Counted from the first letter of the stretch, positions 44,436-56,289 are shown. The stretch: DNA of 64,000 nucleotides from Zizania palustris (GCA_019279435.1 JAAALK010000287.1:14508162-14572161); one strand, 5' to 3'. A program made the numbers and translations. Notes: generated by a model not told the origin, from the letters alone.

Positions 44436-46155
44436 TTGCTGCTCCTCTGAGATCTGGAAGTGGCATAGGAGGTTATGTCATTTTAGTTTTGATCTGCTAG
44501 TCAGGTTGAGCTCTATGGACCTCATCCGAGGATTGCCCAAGCTTAAAATGGAGAAGGATCTAGTTTGCCATCCCTATCGTCACGGGAAAATGGTCGTCGC
44601 TTCTCACTCACCTGTGACTCAGGTGATGACTTCGTATTTGGGCGAGCTGTTACACATGGACACTGTTGGTCCAGCTCAGGTACGCTTAGTCAATGGGAAG
44701 TGGTACGCGCTTGTGATTGTTGACGACTTTTCTCGATTTTCGTGGGTTTTCTTTTTGGAGTCTAAGGATGAAACTTTTCATTTTGTTCATGACCTGATTT
44801 TGAAGCTGAAGAATGAGAACAATGGTCGGATGCGAACAATTCGCTCCGACAACGGCTCTGAGTTCAAGAACTCTCAGTTCGTCAGTTTCTGTAGTGATCA
44901 GGGTCTTGACCATCAGTTTTCTGCTCCTTACACTCCCCCACAGAACCGCGTTGTGGAACGAAAGAACCGCACGATAGTCGAGATGGCCAGGACGATGGTC
45001 GATGAGCACAAGACTCCTAGGCGCTTTTGGGCTGAAGCCATGAACACGGCTTGCTATCTGGCCAACCGCATTTTTCTTAGAGATTACCTAGGTAAGACTT
45101 CATATGAGTTGCGGTTTGGCAGACAGCCCAAGGTGAGCCACTTGCGAGCGTTTGGCTGCAAGTGCTTTGTGCTCAAGAAGGGAGGGCTTTTGGACAAGTT
45201 TGAGTCTCGTTGCTGGGATGGAGTCTTTCTTGGTTATGCATTGCATTCTCTAGGCTTCCGTGTTTGGAACCTCGACTCCGAGCAGCTTGTCGAGACTTGC
45301 GAGGTTTCTTTTGATGAGTCCTTGCCTTCTTTGACTCCTTATTTTGAGCTTTCTGGTGATGGTGAGCTTGGAGAGTCCATCTTCGAGGAAGATAATGACA
45401 CTCCAGCTGCTGATGAGGGTGGACCTTCTGCACAGCCTGCAGAACCCACACCTTCTGAGACTTCGACTGAGGACGAGGGCGGACCTCTGATCACTTCTTC
45501 CACTTCGATCGAGCCCCCTCAGTCGAGTCCAGAGGTGCCAGCTGCTGACTCCGGTGAGGTGACTTCAGATCACCAGGGATCCCGAGCAGTTCAGCATGAT
45601 CACCCCTCAGAGCTCATCATTGGTGATTTGACTGAGAGAACTTTGCGTTCGTCTGTTGACTCTCTTGCTGTGTTTGCTAAATCTGATTTTGTTGCATCTT
45701 TTGAGCCCAGAGACGTTTCTCATGCTCTTTCTGACTCCAATTGGATAAATGCCATGCAAGAAGAGCTTGAGAATTTTGTCCGTAATCGGGTTTGGACACT
45801 AGTTGAGCTGCCACCAGGATGCAACCCCATAGGCACCAAGTGGGTGTTCAAGAACAAGAAAGGTGAATATGGGGTTGTGGTGCGCAACAAAGCTCGACTG
45901 GTTGCACAGGGTTTTTGCCAGAAGGAAGGTATTGACTTTGAAGAAACCTTCGCTCCTGTTGCCCGTCTTGAGTCCATTCGCATTATTTTAGCTTTTGCCG
46001 CTTTGAAGGATTTTAAGATTTTTCAAATGGACGTCAAGAGTGCTTTTCTGAATGGGTACATAGAGGAGGAGGTTTATGTTAGGCAACCCCCGGTTTTGAG
46101 AACCCTAAGTTTCCTCGACATGTTTTTAAGCTGCAGAAAGCTTTATATGGTCTGA
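44398..46155 (+). pseudogene. copia integrase and first half of RT
   Basis: The zinc region reads WHRRLCH...VCHPYRHGK, where the last Cys expected in this position is Tyr. The catalytic residues are in HMDTVGP, RSDNGSEF and VVERKNRT. A variable acidic linker (45360-45680) leads to the RT with NWINAMQEEL, WVFKNKKGE, FEETFAPVARLESIR and QMDVKSAFLNGYIEEEVYV. A shift in a C-run near 46088 breaks the RT. Confidence 0.9.
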
Positions 46156-47234
46156 AGCAAGCCCCCGGGGCTTGGTATGACCAATTAAAGCAGTTTTTGT
46201 TGGGAAAGGGCTTTGTGATGGGTTCTGTGGATAAAACTCTCTTCTTGCTCAGAGATGCTTCAGATTTTTTAGTCGCTCAGATTTACATGGACGATATTAT
46301 TTTTGGTGGTACTACTAATGATCTTGTGTCCAAGTTTCTTGAGCAGATGCACAGCGAGTTTGAGATGAGCCTCATGGGTGAGCTCAAGTACTTCTTAGGA
46401 CTCCAGATCAAGCAGACCAAGGACGGCACCTTCATCCACCAAGGTAAGTACACTCGTGACATGGTGAAAAAATTTGACTCTGGTGGAGAGCTGAAGCCGT
46501 AGATGACCCCAATGGGCACATCTGGGGGCCTGGACAAGGACGAGAACGACGTCAAGGTCAACGAGAGAGAGTTTCGAGGGATGATCGGTTCGCTGCTGTA
46601 CTTGACGGCAACAAGGCCAGACATACAGTTCGTCGTGGGACTGTGCGCGCGCTTCCAGTCTTCACCACGCGCGTCTCATCGGCAGGCTGTCAAGCGCATC
46701 TTCAGGTATCTCACCTATGCGCCCGATCTTGGTCTTTATTATTCAACATCATCATCTCTTGATTTATCTGGCTTTTCGGACGCTGACTTTGGTGGATGCC
46801 GGTTGGATCGCAAGTCGACTTCCGGTACTTGCCAGTTTCTTGGTTCTTCTCTTGTCTCTTGGTCTTCTCGAAAGCAATTTGGAGTTGCTCTTTCAACCAC
46901 TGAGCCTGAGTATGTAACTGCTGCTAGCTGCTGCTCACAGTTAGTTTGAATGATTTCCACTTTGCGAGACTTTGGGTTGTTCTTTCCTACCAAAGTTTCT
47001 TTGTTTTGCGACAGCACCAGTGCTATTAGTGTAGGGAAAAATCCGTGTCTCCATTCAAAAACCAAACATATTGATGTGCGCTTTCACTTTCTAAGGGATC
47101 AATATGAAAAAGGTGTCATTGACCTTGTTCATGTTAATACCCATCATCAATTGGCTGACATTTTCACCAAACCCCTAGATCAGTCTACTTTTGAGCGTCT
47201 ACGAGGGGATTTGGGTGTTGTGTATCCTTTTTAG
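46156..47234 (+). pseudogene. copia second half of RT and RNase H
   Basis: The RT active site is QIYMDDIIFGG (about 46285). A TAG at 46500 interrupts the thumb. RNase H has SGFSDADFGG, STTEPEYV and SLFCDSTSAIS, keeping Asp, Glu and Asp. A TGA at 46947 falls at a position where Trp is usual. The tail ends KTKHIDVRFHFLRDQ and LADIFTKPLD, then TAG at 47232. All three pieces are in one frame. Confidence 0.9.
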
Positions 47235-48603
47235 GATATTTTGAGTCAGTTTTCTTTCTTCTTTACTCTTTTCTTGAGTGTTTTTGTGTGTGTTCATATC
47301 ATACATACTCACATATCACACTTTTGAGCTTGCTTCTGTTATATGATTGAACTGCTTTACTTACTCTAGCTAGTACATGCTTTTGATTACTTGTCGATGA
47401 TCATGCTTTGGTTCAGTTCACTTGATATGTCTGATATCTGTCATATGCATGGCTTTTTATGGTTTAAAATTGAAAAATGATCACCATTGCTTCTGGTAAC
47501 TAGCATGTGTAGGCTGAATGCTCTTGCTATCTGTTATATGCCTTGTAGCTAGTTCCTGACTTAGATGCAAATATGCAACTGGGACATCTTTATGCTTTTA
47601 ACATGGAAAATGTGCTATAAAAATGATGAAGAATCAGAAAAATGAAAATTCCATGCCTTTTTATGCTTGAGTTGAAAAGATTCAGGTGGGTTTGCTTTGT
47701 CGCATTGCATTGTTCTGGACTGCTTACCATAACACTTTGGTATGAACTAGGACAATGTAGTGTATGCCAAGACCAATGTCTTAAGCTTCTGATGGTCTAG
47801 TTCTGGCCTAGGCTTGACTTGGTCGGTCAGCATAAGGTTTGACATGCAAATAACCCCTGGCAAAAATGAAAAAGGAAAAAGAAAAAGCCTGAAAATTAAA
47901 AAGATAACAAGTTTGCTGAAACACTTTGTTTTGGACAATGCTTATCTTGGTAGATATCAGTTAGCCTCTGCATCTCATGCTTTACCTTGCTTGTCAACCG
48001 GAAAATATGGTGATGTTTTTGTTTGCAAAAATTGAAAAATGTGTGCTAATGACTTTCTTTAGATATCATCTGTTGCACCGATCATGCCATGTGTCTTAGA
48101 CAGTATGTCTTTTGCTATACTTGCTAGATGTTGTAATTGCAGTCAATCATATCTGAGAAGCATGCTTTCTACACTCCACCTGCACCCCAGTTGCATTCAT
48201 TGCATATTTTGAGGGGGAGTTGCATTTCAGGGGGAGTCTGTGTCTCTTTAGAGTGCATTTTTGTCTCGCTTGATGAGTCCACTTGTCAACAAGGGGGAGA
48301 AATTTTGGGAGAAGAGTTTAAGGGGGAGTTTTGGCTTTCTCTGGGATTTGTTGTTTGTCCTTACTCTTTTGATATCCTTGTTGATAATTCTGAGATTGCA
48401 CTCGTTTTGAGCTTTTACTTTTGGTTAACCATAATGACCGTCTCTTGCTTTTTGTTCGGCTTTTGGTCATTAGGGTTAAACTTTTACTTTATTTTCTTCT
48501 TCTCTGTTTTCTTGTGTTTTGTTTTCGTGTTTCCATAGTTGTTCGCAGGTACTGAAGAGCAGATGAAGAGAAGTGTTGACAATGCACTCATCAAGGGGGA
48601 GAT
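47235..48603 (+). other. copia region between RNase H and 3' LTR, with five polypurine tracts
   Basis: About 1.37 kb without a supported gene. Tracts of the form (A)AGGGGGAG lie at 48211, 48229, 48291, 48321 and 48593, the last next to the 3' LTR. Multiple polypurine tracts in this place are a described Sirevirus feature. Some Sireviruses carry an env-like ORF here, but this copy does not; the longest ORF (48137-48538) has no sign of being one. Confidence 0.75.
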
Positions 48604-50730
48604 TGAGGAGCCATGCAGAAGAGCGTGGGCCTCATGGCTCCAGATGTGATGAGTCATTGTCAACGGAAGTCAAAGAGGACTGAAAAGAGAGAGAAGACCT
48701 GCTACATCTGGGCCGCATGTGACTCAGGTACACGGGCAGCGAGCGACTGTCGGGCAGAGGGGCAGCAAAGTCGGGATGGCCCAATCCAGGTACATGGGCT
48801 AGGAGCAGCAGAGGATCCACTGGGCTGTTGACCAGGATTGACTCAGTTACATGGGCGGCGAGTGATTGTCGGGCTGAGAGAGCTGCGGAATCAGGCCGGC
48901 CCAATCCGGGTACCTGGTGCAAAGTCGGTGGACGCTTTGTCAGTTTCGGCGCAAAACTGACGACCGCTGATCTTGTATCGGACTGTTCAGAAGTGAAGCC
49001 GTAGTCTCTACGAAAGCTCCGCTTCCGGACAAGTCATCTGTAAATAGGAGTTTACTATTTTGTCCTTAGGCCCACAGTCAGTCAATCGAGTCTGTAAAAA
49101 ATATCCTAAGGGCAGTTTGGTCTTTTCCTTTTATTTCAGCGTCTGTAAAAACCCTAAGGGTCTGGTGGAATATTCTAGGCTGATTGAGCTGCCTATAAAT
49201 AGGGCCCCAATCCCTAGGGTTAGGGTAACTCACTTAATGACAAACTTGAGTTCACTTTCCCCAAAATATGTTCCTGTGGACTTCTTCTTCCTGTGTGCGC
49301 CGCCAGGCTCTTGTTCATGCGATTTTTCCCTGTGAGCACTGTCATCGTGAGTGCTTTTGTTCTTCACGGTTCTGTGAGATTTTTATTCTCTCTGTTCATG
49401 TCATTCGGTGTGCAGTGATTTGTGGCTTTACTGCATCGTTTTTGCGTGCGAATTTTTTAATTTCTGGGCATATACTTCTCTCTGATTGCTTCTGTGCTGA
49501 GGTCTGAGAGTACTAGTTCTTCTTGTTTGTTCCTATTGCAGCAAGTAGTACAAATTTCCTGTAGCTACAGTATGCTAGTTTTCTAGCCTTTCTTTTTCCT
49601 CACATGGCTTTTTGATCGAAAAGATAGGGTCTAGAATGTCTCTGGTTGTTTCTGGCGAAGCCCCATACTTTGTTCGAAGTCCTTCTGTTTTGTGAAGCAG
49701 GCTTCGAACTTGTTTAGCTTCTCAAACGAGGTTTGCTGCAAGGCTTCTCATTGTCTTTTAACTACTGTTTTTTTTCTGTGCTTCGAAGTTCGCGAAGTAG
49801 TACTCCGATTCGAGCACTTCATTCAGTAAACTTCGTAGTTGATACTTCAGCAGTTTTACGAAGCATACTTCAACAAGTTTCGAAGTTATCTTCGAAGCGT
49901 GTCTCTCTGGTTGACTTCGCTCGGAGTGTGTTGCTGAGAGGTTTCTGCTGTTTTCATTTCTGTTGTTGAGGGTCTCAGTTTGTGCTTTCGGAGGCTGTGA
50001 TGTGATTCGAAGTCTGTTTCTAGGCTTCGCCGTCTTGTGTGAGAGCTTCAGAGGGCTCCGATTCGGAGTTGGTCTGTAGTTCGAAGGTCACTACTCAGGT
50101 AGTCATACCTCGAGCAATTTAACTTCGAAGGTTGTGTCACAGGCTTCGATTGTTCTCTGCTTTGCTTCGAAGTTGATTTTATTCTTGTGTTAAGCTTCGT
50201 AGCTTCGAAGTGTGCTTTTCGGAGTAGGCTTCGATAGTTCCATACTTCTCTCCGAAGCATGCTTCGTATTCTGCTACACTCAAACTAGCCTAGACTCCAC
50301 AAACCTTTGACACTGCAAAACAGGCTTCGACACTACAAAGCAGGCTTTGACACTGCAGAGCAGGCTTCGACACTATAGGCTTCGACGTTGCAGGCTTCGT
50401 CGAGCACCGAACAGGAGACAACTTTTAAACAGTAACTCTTCATCACTAATTACGTGTCTTCGTTTAATTGCTGTGATGATTAGTTTCTAAGAACCTTGAT
50501 TTGCCTTGTTTTGAGTGCTTTGTTATACTGCCTATTAGCACTATTGGTGTTTCTTGTCTAGGACACCTGTCGTTTGTAGGCTAGATTATTTTAGGCTTTG
50601 GCGATCTGTATACGTTTTTGCTGCTGAGTCTCTTGAGGTGCATTGGGTGTTGGGATCAGGTCATTGATTCGAAAGAACAATTTTTAGGCGCCCATTCACC
50701 CCCCCTCTGGTCGCTACTTTTGGTTCTACA
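48604..50730 (+). repeat. 3' LTR of copia element
   Basis: It starts TGAGGAGCCATGC and ends TTCTACA, 2127 bp. It keeps the promoter block (48999-49336) lost from the 5' LTR. It also carries small extra pieces, including one more GACACT-type short repeat near 50310-50370. Confidence 0.93.
49194..49201 (+). promoter_or_regulatory. TATA box in copia 3' LTR
   Basis: TATAAATA followed by GGGCCCC. This should be the core promoter; it is present only in the 3' LTR of this copy and absent from the 5' LTR. Confidence 0.65.
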
Positions 50731-50879
50731 AGAGGGAGCCGGTGGGAGGGAAGAGGAAAGAAAATAAAGGTAGGTAAGAGGGAAGGGGTGAGATTTTAAA
50801 GGAAATTCATGAAAAATTTGAAAAAAAGTGCGCCAACTTTGAAATTTTGGCGGAAAAATTGTGCGTGAGAGGTAATTTT

Positions 50880-50960
50880 TTGTTTGCCGAGTGTTGCACT
50901 CAGCAAACCCAAAATATTTGCCGAGTGCTTCAAATGGGGCACTCGGCAAAGAGGCTTTTT
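50880..50960. repeat. CACTA sub-terminal-type repeats
   Basis: Two TTTGCCGAGTG...CACTC(A/G)GCAAA inverted pairs lie next to each other. They match those near 38770-38850 and 52320-52600. Confidence 0.75.
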
Positions 50961-51062
50961 TATTTTTTATTTTTGTTTAATTTGTTTTACAATTTTTTTC
51001 TTGATAAAAATTATAAAGCTATATTGCATAAAAACTAAAAATAAACTCAACAATATAAATAT

Positions 51063-52290
51063 GTTTTTTAATAATATTTATTTATTATTTCATTCATTTG
51101 AAGTTCAAATTTAACCTATTTCCATTTAAATTGTAGAGACATAATTAATAATTTAAAAATACCAAACTGAACCTAAAAAATGTGAAAATTTTACATGGGA
51201 TAATATGTGTTGTGTTTTTATTGTAGAAAAAATTTCAAGTATAAAAAATGATTCACCCATAAAACTTTTTTCAAACATATCTCATTTCATCTCTAAACTC
51301 TAATTCTCCTCTCGTAATCTCCGGTTTCTAAACACTCTACGTGATAATTTTTTCGAAATATTTTTAAATTTTTATCACAGCATCTATGTATCACATAATA
51401 ACACCATGACAAATATCATGTTTTTTATACTTCAGTTGATTTTTTTATAATTAAAAAACTATTAAGCTTCATGTTGTTGAGCGAGCGTCACACCCTAAAT
51501 TATTCAAAATTTCTTTCAACTCAGTTTATAAGAACCCTAAATACACTTAAAAACATGAATATGATTTTTTTTAAAAATTTTGGTTTATTATTTTAGGCAC
51601 TTGTAGTTCAAATTTCACCTATTTCAATTTAAATCTTAGAAACAAACTAAATAATTTAAAAATAACAAAATTGAACCAAAAAATGTGTAATTTTTACATG
51701 AGATAATATATGTTGTGTTTTAGTGTAGAAAAAATCAAGTACAAAAAATAATTTATTCGACAAACTTCTTTTAAACCTATCTCATTTCTTCTCTAAACCC
51801 TAATCACTCATCTCATAATCTCCGATTTCTAAACACTATACATGATAATTTTCTCAAAATATTTTTAAATTTTTTATCACAATATCTATGTATCATATAA
51901 TAACATTATGACAAGTCTCGTGTTTTTTAGACTTCAGTTGATTTTTTTATAATTAAAAAATTATTAAGCTTCACGTTGTTGAACGAGCGTCACACCATAA
52001 ATGCTTCAAAATTTCTTTCAATTCAGTTTATAAGAACCCTAAATAGACTTCTAAATAGACTTAAAAACATGAATATAATTTTTTCATAATTTTTGGTTTA
52101 TTATTTTAGGCACTTATAGTTCAAATTTCACCTATTTCAATTTAAATCCTAGAAACATACTTAATAATTTAAAAATAACAAACTGAAACAAAAAATGTGT
52201 AATTTTTACATGAGATAATATATGTTGTGTTTTTATTATAGAAAAAAATTCAAGTTAAAATCAAATTGAAAATATCATGTAGACTTTAAA
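51063..52290. repeat. Tandem repeat of about 510 bp, 2.3 copies, AT-rich
   Basis: GTTCAAATTT(A/C)ACCTATTTC recurs at 51103, 51606 and 52121 (spacing 503 and 515). It is followed each time by the same long AT-rich text, including CTAAACNCTAAT and the GTTGTTGA(A/G)CGAGCGTCACACC phrase. No coding potential is seen. Confidence 0.88.
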
Positions 52291-52315
52291 CAATGGTTCA
52301 AAAAAATAAAAAAAA

Positions 52316-52600
52316 ATGGGTTTGCCGAGTGTTTTTTAAAAAGCACTCGGCAAACATACTCTCTTTGCCGAGTGTTTTTTAAAAAACACTAGGCAAACCC
52401 TCAAAAAAAATTATTTTTTTTTTCCGCGCACGTACGCCGTCGTGACGTCCATTAGTAACATATTTGCCGAGTGTATTTTTAAAAAACACTCGGCAAATAT
52501 TTAATTTGCCGAGTGTTTTTTAAAAAACACTCGGCAAACAAATCTTTACCGAGTGCCCGAGATATTGCACTCGGCAAAGCTTAGGGTACTCGACAAACTT
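52316..52600. repeat. Right-hand cluster of TTTGCCGAGTG inverted repeats
   Basis: At least five TTTGCCGAGTG/CACTCGGCAAA pairs with T/A-rich centres (TTTTTTAAAAA) lie here. This is the densest cluster and probably close to the original right end of the CACTA-like element. Confidence 0.8.
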
Positions 52601-52620
52601 CTCATTTCGGGTCTCTTAGG

Positions 52621-53186
52621 TAATTATTATATGTACACTATTTTCCTTGTCACCACTTTGATGAGCTTTGATATCATAGGCACTAAATGTCCATCTTGTA
52701 GGGCCGCTGATTTGGTGCTCTAATTGAGGTGGTAATGCCAAGACCCCCAACGATGGAGTTCAGAGTTGTACCTGACTTGAGAGGTTGATAGCTTCAAAGA
52801 GGGGTTTTCAAGCACTTCAAAGCCCTTCACTCTTTTGACAGCGAAGGGGTAACAGCAGTGGCGTCATATTTCCTTCAACATATCCAATGTTATCCGTTTC
52901 TATATCTAAAATATTTATTTTTTTCAAGTTAAAAAAAATGTGAAATTGAATATGATAAACCAGTTTCTATTCAATTCATTTTAACTTCGATCTAACTGAA
53001 TGTGTGTATCTAATTTTCTCTCAACAAACAAACAGTTTTGCTTAATTATTGCTCATGTAAGATACTAAGATTATTTCGCTGCATGCATTTCTCAAAGTTA
53101 TTCTCCTCGGTGAGGTACTCCTGCTCTCCAGATCTGTTCCTCGGTGCACAGCGTTTGGCTGTTATTCTCAAAGTTACACGTATTAA
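52621..53186. other. Intergenic, nothing supported
   Basis: The sequence changes from repeat to mixed low-copy-looking DNA. A gene-like stretch at about 52690-52870 (GACCCCCAACGATGGAG...) has no long ORF and is not recognised. Confidence 0.4.
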
Positions 53187-53412
53187 GGGTTCGTTTGTTT
53201 TAGCTAGCTAATTTGAGTAGTTAGATTGTTTGAATATATAACTAGTGAGCATACGAGACGAAACTGGTATTTTCCAACTTTAGAGTATGTCTAGTTCATT
53301 TCTAGATTATAATTATTGGTTCTTACAATCAGAGTACAAAATCTAAATCGTTTGTTTTAATTTCAGATTCTAAAAGTAGCTACAACTACTAGAAGCTGAA
53401 ACAAATATACCC
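53187..53412. mobile_element. Tourist-like MITE (PIF/Harbinger type)
   Basis: It is 226 bp with ends GGGTTCGTTTGTTTTAGC and, inverted, GGGTATATTTGTTTCAGC. TAA lies on both sides (53184-53186 and 53413-53415). A 3-bp TAA target duplication with G-starting inverted ends is typical of Tourist-like elements. Confidence 0.75.
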
Positions 53413-54050
53413 TAAGTACATATTACTTATGTGTAAAAATTTGTGGTCATTGTAGGAAACACAGGTCTAAATATGATCTGTCGCTAATAATACAGTATTA
53501 CGGATGCCTATAAAACTATAATGACATGTATCATTTATTTATTAGTAAAGCTTTATCGGTTTCTATGGTAATGCACGCGATAACATTGTTAGAATCCGTA
53601 GATCTATAGCTTACGTTTTTAGAAAATCTTAAAAGTTCATTTCATAAGTGGCATAAATATGAACTTTATCCCATTTGACGTAGCTCTAGAGCTTTAATTT
53701 TTTAGCTAGTCAAATCTATCTCTAAGAAATGATAGATATAGAGTTATAGATAAGTTGACGGTATTTAGTTAGATAATTTACTTTTTATTTTAAACTAAAA
53801 ATAAAAATTATTTTAATGAATTAAATAAATAATAGATACAACATTAATCTTAAAGTTAAAACTAAGCAGCCTGTTTTACTTACTTATAAACTCGATATTC
53901 AACAAGTATTTTTGTTTGCCATGAAGACCGTGTCTGTTTTGTGGGCCCACCGCTACCAGTCAGTCAACACACCCCATTGATGCTTACACAGTTACAGGTA
54001 GCTTTCTTCTTTAATTTCTTTTTAATTTTCCTTCTGAAGATGCTCTGGCT
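53413..54050. other. Upstream region of the receptor-kinase gene
   Basis: AT-rich with no ORF of note. No further feature is supported except the TATA box that ends it. Confidence 0.4.
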
Positions 54051-54058
54051 TATAAATA
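54051..54058 (+). promoter_or_regulatory. TATA box of the receptor-kinase gene
   Basis: TATAAATA lies 180 bp before the ATG at 54231. A start site about 30 bp downstream would give a leader of roughly 145 bases containing a CCTCCTCCTCCTCC run, a frequent feature of grass 5' UTRs. Confidence 0.6.
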
Positions 54059-54230
54059 CTGGGCGCTGATGCCACGACAGCCATTAAAATGCTCTTGTAG
54101 TGTACCTCCTCCTCCTCCAGACCTCCACTCTATTGCCGGAGATACTCGCCGGAGAAGAGGAGGTGGCAATCAGCAGTAATATTGTACTGTTCATTCAACT
54201 TCTGTCTTGAACTAACAGAAGAAGACTCCC

Positions 54231-54533
54231 ATGGCCTCGCCACCTGCGCCCGCAGTAGTAGTACCATATGGTTTTAGTTTAGAATCATTAGCACCAGCAT
54301 CGACGCCAGCGTCAGATACATATACATATCCGACGCCAGCGCCAGCAGCTCCGTCAAATTCACCTGGTTATGATCCACCTTCATCGGTACCTGAAAATCC
54401 GCCACCGGGGCAATCATCTGCGCAAGCACCAGGACAAACTACTTATCCTGGACTGATATCGTCGCCACCATCACTGGAAACTCCCACGACCAACGATCAG
54501 CCAAATCCAAATAATTCCCCGACGAAACAGTAG
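54231..54533 (+). CDS. Pro/Ser/Thr-rich N-terminal ORF of the receptor-kinase locus
   Basis: The ATG has a strong context (CTCCCATGGCC) and opens 100 codons of low-complexity sequence rich in Pro, Ser, Thr and Ala (for example APASTPASDTYTYPTPAPAA). It resembles the ectodomain of proline-rich extensin-like receptor kinases, not a legume-lectin domain. No signal peptide is visible. It ends in TAG, and three bases later another ATG (54536) opens the membrane and kinase part in a different frame. It is either the true N-terminus cut off by a frameshift, or a long upstream ORF. Confidence 0.5.
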   Translation: MASPPAPAVVVPYGFSLESLAPASTPASDTYTYPTPAPAAPSNSPGYDPPSSVPENPPPGQSSAQAPGQTTYPGLISSPPSLETPTTNDQPNPNNSPTKQ

Positions 54534-54535
54534 CC

Positions 54536-56087
54536 ATGGCGGTAGTCCCTTCGCTCGCGGTGTGCATGGTGGTCTCCGTGCTTCTATGGATGTGGATGAA
54601 GCGTAGAAAGAACTCACAAACCGTACAGAACGGCAGCGACGAGTCCGACGGGCAGCACGGCAACCCTGACCTGGAGAGAGCGGTGACCGGCGCCGGGCCA
54701 CGGAGGTACCATACCAGTACCGGGAGCTCGCCGCCGCGACGAGAGACTTCGGGGAGGAGGAGAAGCTGGGGCGAGGTGGGTTCGGAAACGTCTATCGAGG
54801 TCGCCTCCCGTGGGGCGACAATGGTAATTATCAGGAGGTGGCCATCAAGAAGTTCTCCACGGACTCGATCTCTCAGGGAAGAAGGGAGTTCGAGGCCGAG
54901 GTGAGGATCATAACTCAGCTGAGGCATCGTAACCTTGTGCAGTTGCATGGTTGGTGCGACAGCCGCAAGGGGCTCTTGCTCGTCTACGAACTTGTGTCTG
55001 GAGGGAGCCTAGATAGACACATTTACAACACCGACAGGCTTTTCACCTGGCCAGAGAGGTAACCTATTTTCACTCAACTTAACAACTAATGAGTATTTTT
55101 TTAATAGGAATATGGAGAAGTTACGGTTCTATAGGTTTAGTTTCTAAATAGTAATTTATTTGTAGATTTTACAGCTATGAAATTTCACAATTTTCAAACA
55201 AAAATATAAATCATTTCAGATAGTGTCAATCGTCAACTGTCAAGCTATGATAGTAGCTGTAAGCCTCTAGCTGCTACAATCTTCTTTACCCAGTGTTTGC
55301 AACTCAATAAAATGGTAGAAATCATGCTCTACGTAATTAATTACATTGTTGGCATGCGTTCTTTGATTGATATAGGTACAAGATCATTCTTGGATTAGGA
55401 TCAGCGCTGCGTTACCTTCACCAAGAGTGGGAGCAATGCGTCCTCCATGGCGACATCAAACCGAGCAACATAATGGTTGACTCACCGTGCAACGCCAAGC
55501 TAGGAGACTTCGGGCTGGCCAGGCTCGTCGACCACGGCAAAGCGCGGCAGGCGACGATGTCCGTGCTCGGCACCGCCGGGTACATCGACCCAGAGTTCGT
55601 GAACACCCGCCGGCCGAGCACCGAGTCCGACGTCTACAGCTTCGGCATCGTCCTCCTCGAGATCGTCTGCAGCAAGCCACCAGTGATCTTGCGCGACGGC
55701 GGCGAGCCGACCTTCGTGCTGCTCAAGTGGGTGTGGAGCCTGTACAGCCAGAACGCCATCCTCGACGCGGCGGACGAGCGGTTACTCGAAGGCGCGGCCG
55801 ACCAGCGGCAGATGGAGCGCACCCTCGTCGTCGGGCTGTGGTGTGCGCACCCTGACCTCAGCGAGCGCCCTTCCATCTCGCGCGCCATGAACGTGCTGCA
55901 GTCCGACGACGCCAGGCTGCCGGATCTCTCGCCGCAGTTGTACAATAAGGCCTCGCCGCCTCCGCGAAACGACGTCGCAGCGGCAGGCGGCTACGGCGGT
56001 GTCTCCGGCAGCACATTCTCGGGCAGCGGCGTCCTTACCTCGGCTACTACGGCCACCACACGTTCGGCTGGATCGTTTGTCAGTTGA
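54536..56087 (+). pseudogene. L-type lectin receptor kinase IX-like kinase, frameshifted, lectin domain absent
   Basis: The ATG at 54536 opens a transmembrane helix (VVPSLAVCMVVSVLLWMWM) and a basic stop-transfer KRRK. At 54706-54717 the phrase TACCA occurs twice in a row, which shifts the frame. The kinase is then read as YRELAAATRDF, LGRGGFGNVYRG and EVAIKKF, up to a GT-AG intron at 55059-55375. Exon 2 (55376-56087) has VLHGDIKPSNIM, DFGLARL, GTAGYIDPEF and DVYSFGIVLLEI. HGD in place of HRD makes it a non-RD kinase, as is usual in this family. The wording FVLLKWVWSLYSQNAILDAADERLL and VVGLWCAHPD is that of grass LecRK-IX proteins. Family members act as plasma-membrane receptors in defence. 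Here the legume-lectin ectodomain is missing and the frame is broken, so the product is probably not a normal receptor. Confidence 0.8.
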
Positions 56088-56289
56088 CCTATATATATGT
56101 TTTTTCTGATAAATTCACCTTGATTCGATCGATTATTTGCAGCTTTTCCGGGACATTTCCCGACAATATGTATATGTTTGCGCGTGTAGTCGCCTCCTCA
56201 GATTCCTGTTTAATTAGCTTTGCCATTACATTGTTATACTTGTACGTATGCATAAATGTCCTGGCTTTGCACCCCTTGGAGCCGGAGGT

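Larger units (their letters stand above)
39460..50730 (+). mobile_element. Ty1/copia element, Sirevirus type
   Basis: TG...CA ends are flanked by AGAGG on both sides (39455-39459 and 50731-50735). The order gag, protease, integrase, RT, RNase H is that of Ty1/copia. The primer-binding site is of the initiator-Met type. The integrase lead-in (SFDLLVRLSSMDLIRGLPKL) and the five polypurine tracts before the 3' LTR point to the Sirevirus group, known from maize families such as Opie and Ji. Coding parts carry many stops and shifts. The 5' LTR lacks 338 bp including the TATA box, so this copy should be silent. Confidence 0.93.
38750..52620. mobile_element. CACTA-like DNA transposon, non-autonomous, split by a copia element
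   Basis: The left end CACTACGGGATAAATG is followed within 20 bp by TTTGCCGAGTGCC and its inverse. Such sub-terminal repeats are typical of grass CACTA elements. The body resumes after the copia insertion at 50736, with more TTTGCCGAGTG repeats at 50880-50960 and 52320-52600. No transposase is visible. The 39060-39459 part is extremely GC-rich with short GGCCGGGGC-type repeats. The right terminal CACTA end was not found, so the right limit is an estimate from the last sub-terminal repeat. Confidence 0.65.

Noticed and set aside
48137..48538. env-like gene of the copia element
   Set aside because: The ORF is short, overlaps the polypurine tracts, and shows no conserved domain arrangement.
54091..54100. 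TCTTGTAGTG as the right terminal repeat of the CACTA-like element
   Set aside because: It mismatches the left end at two bases, the following bases do not match the left flank ACT, and it lies in the leader of the kinase gene far beyond the last sub-terminal repeat.
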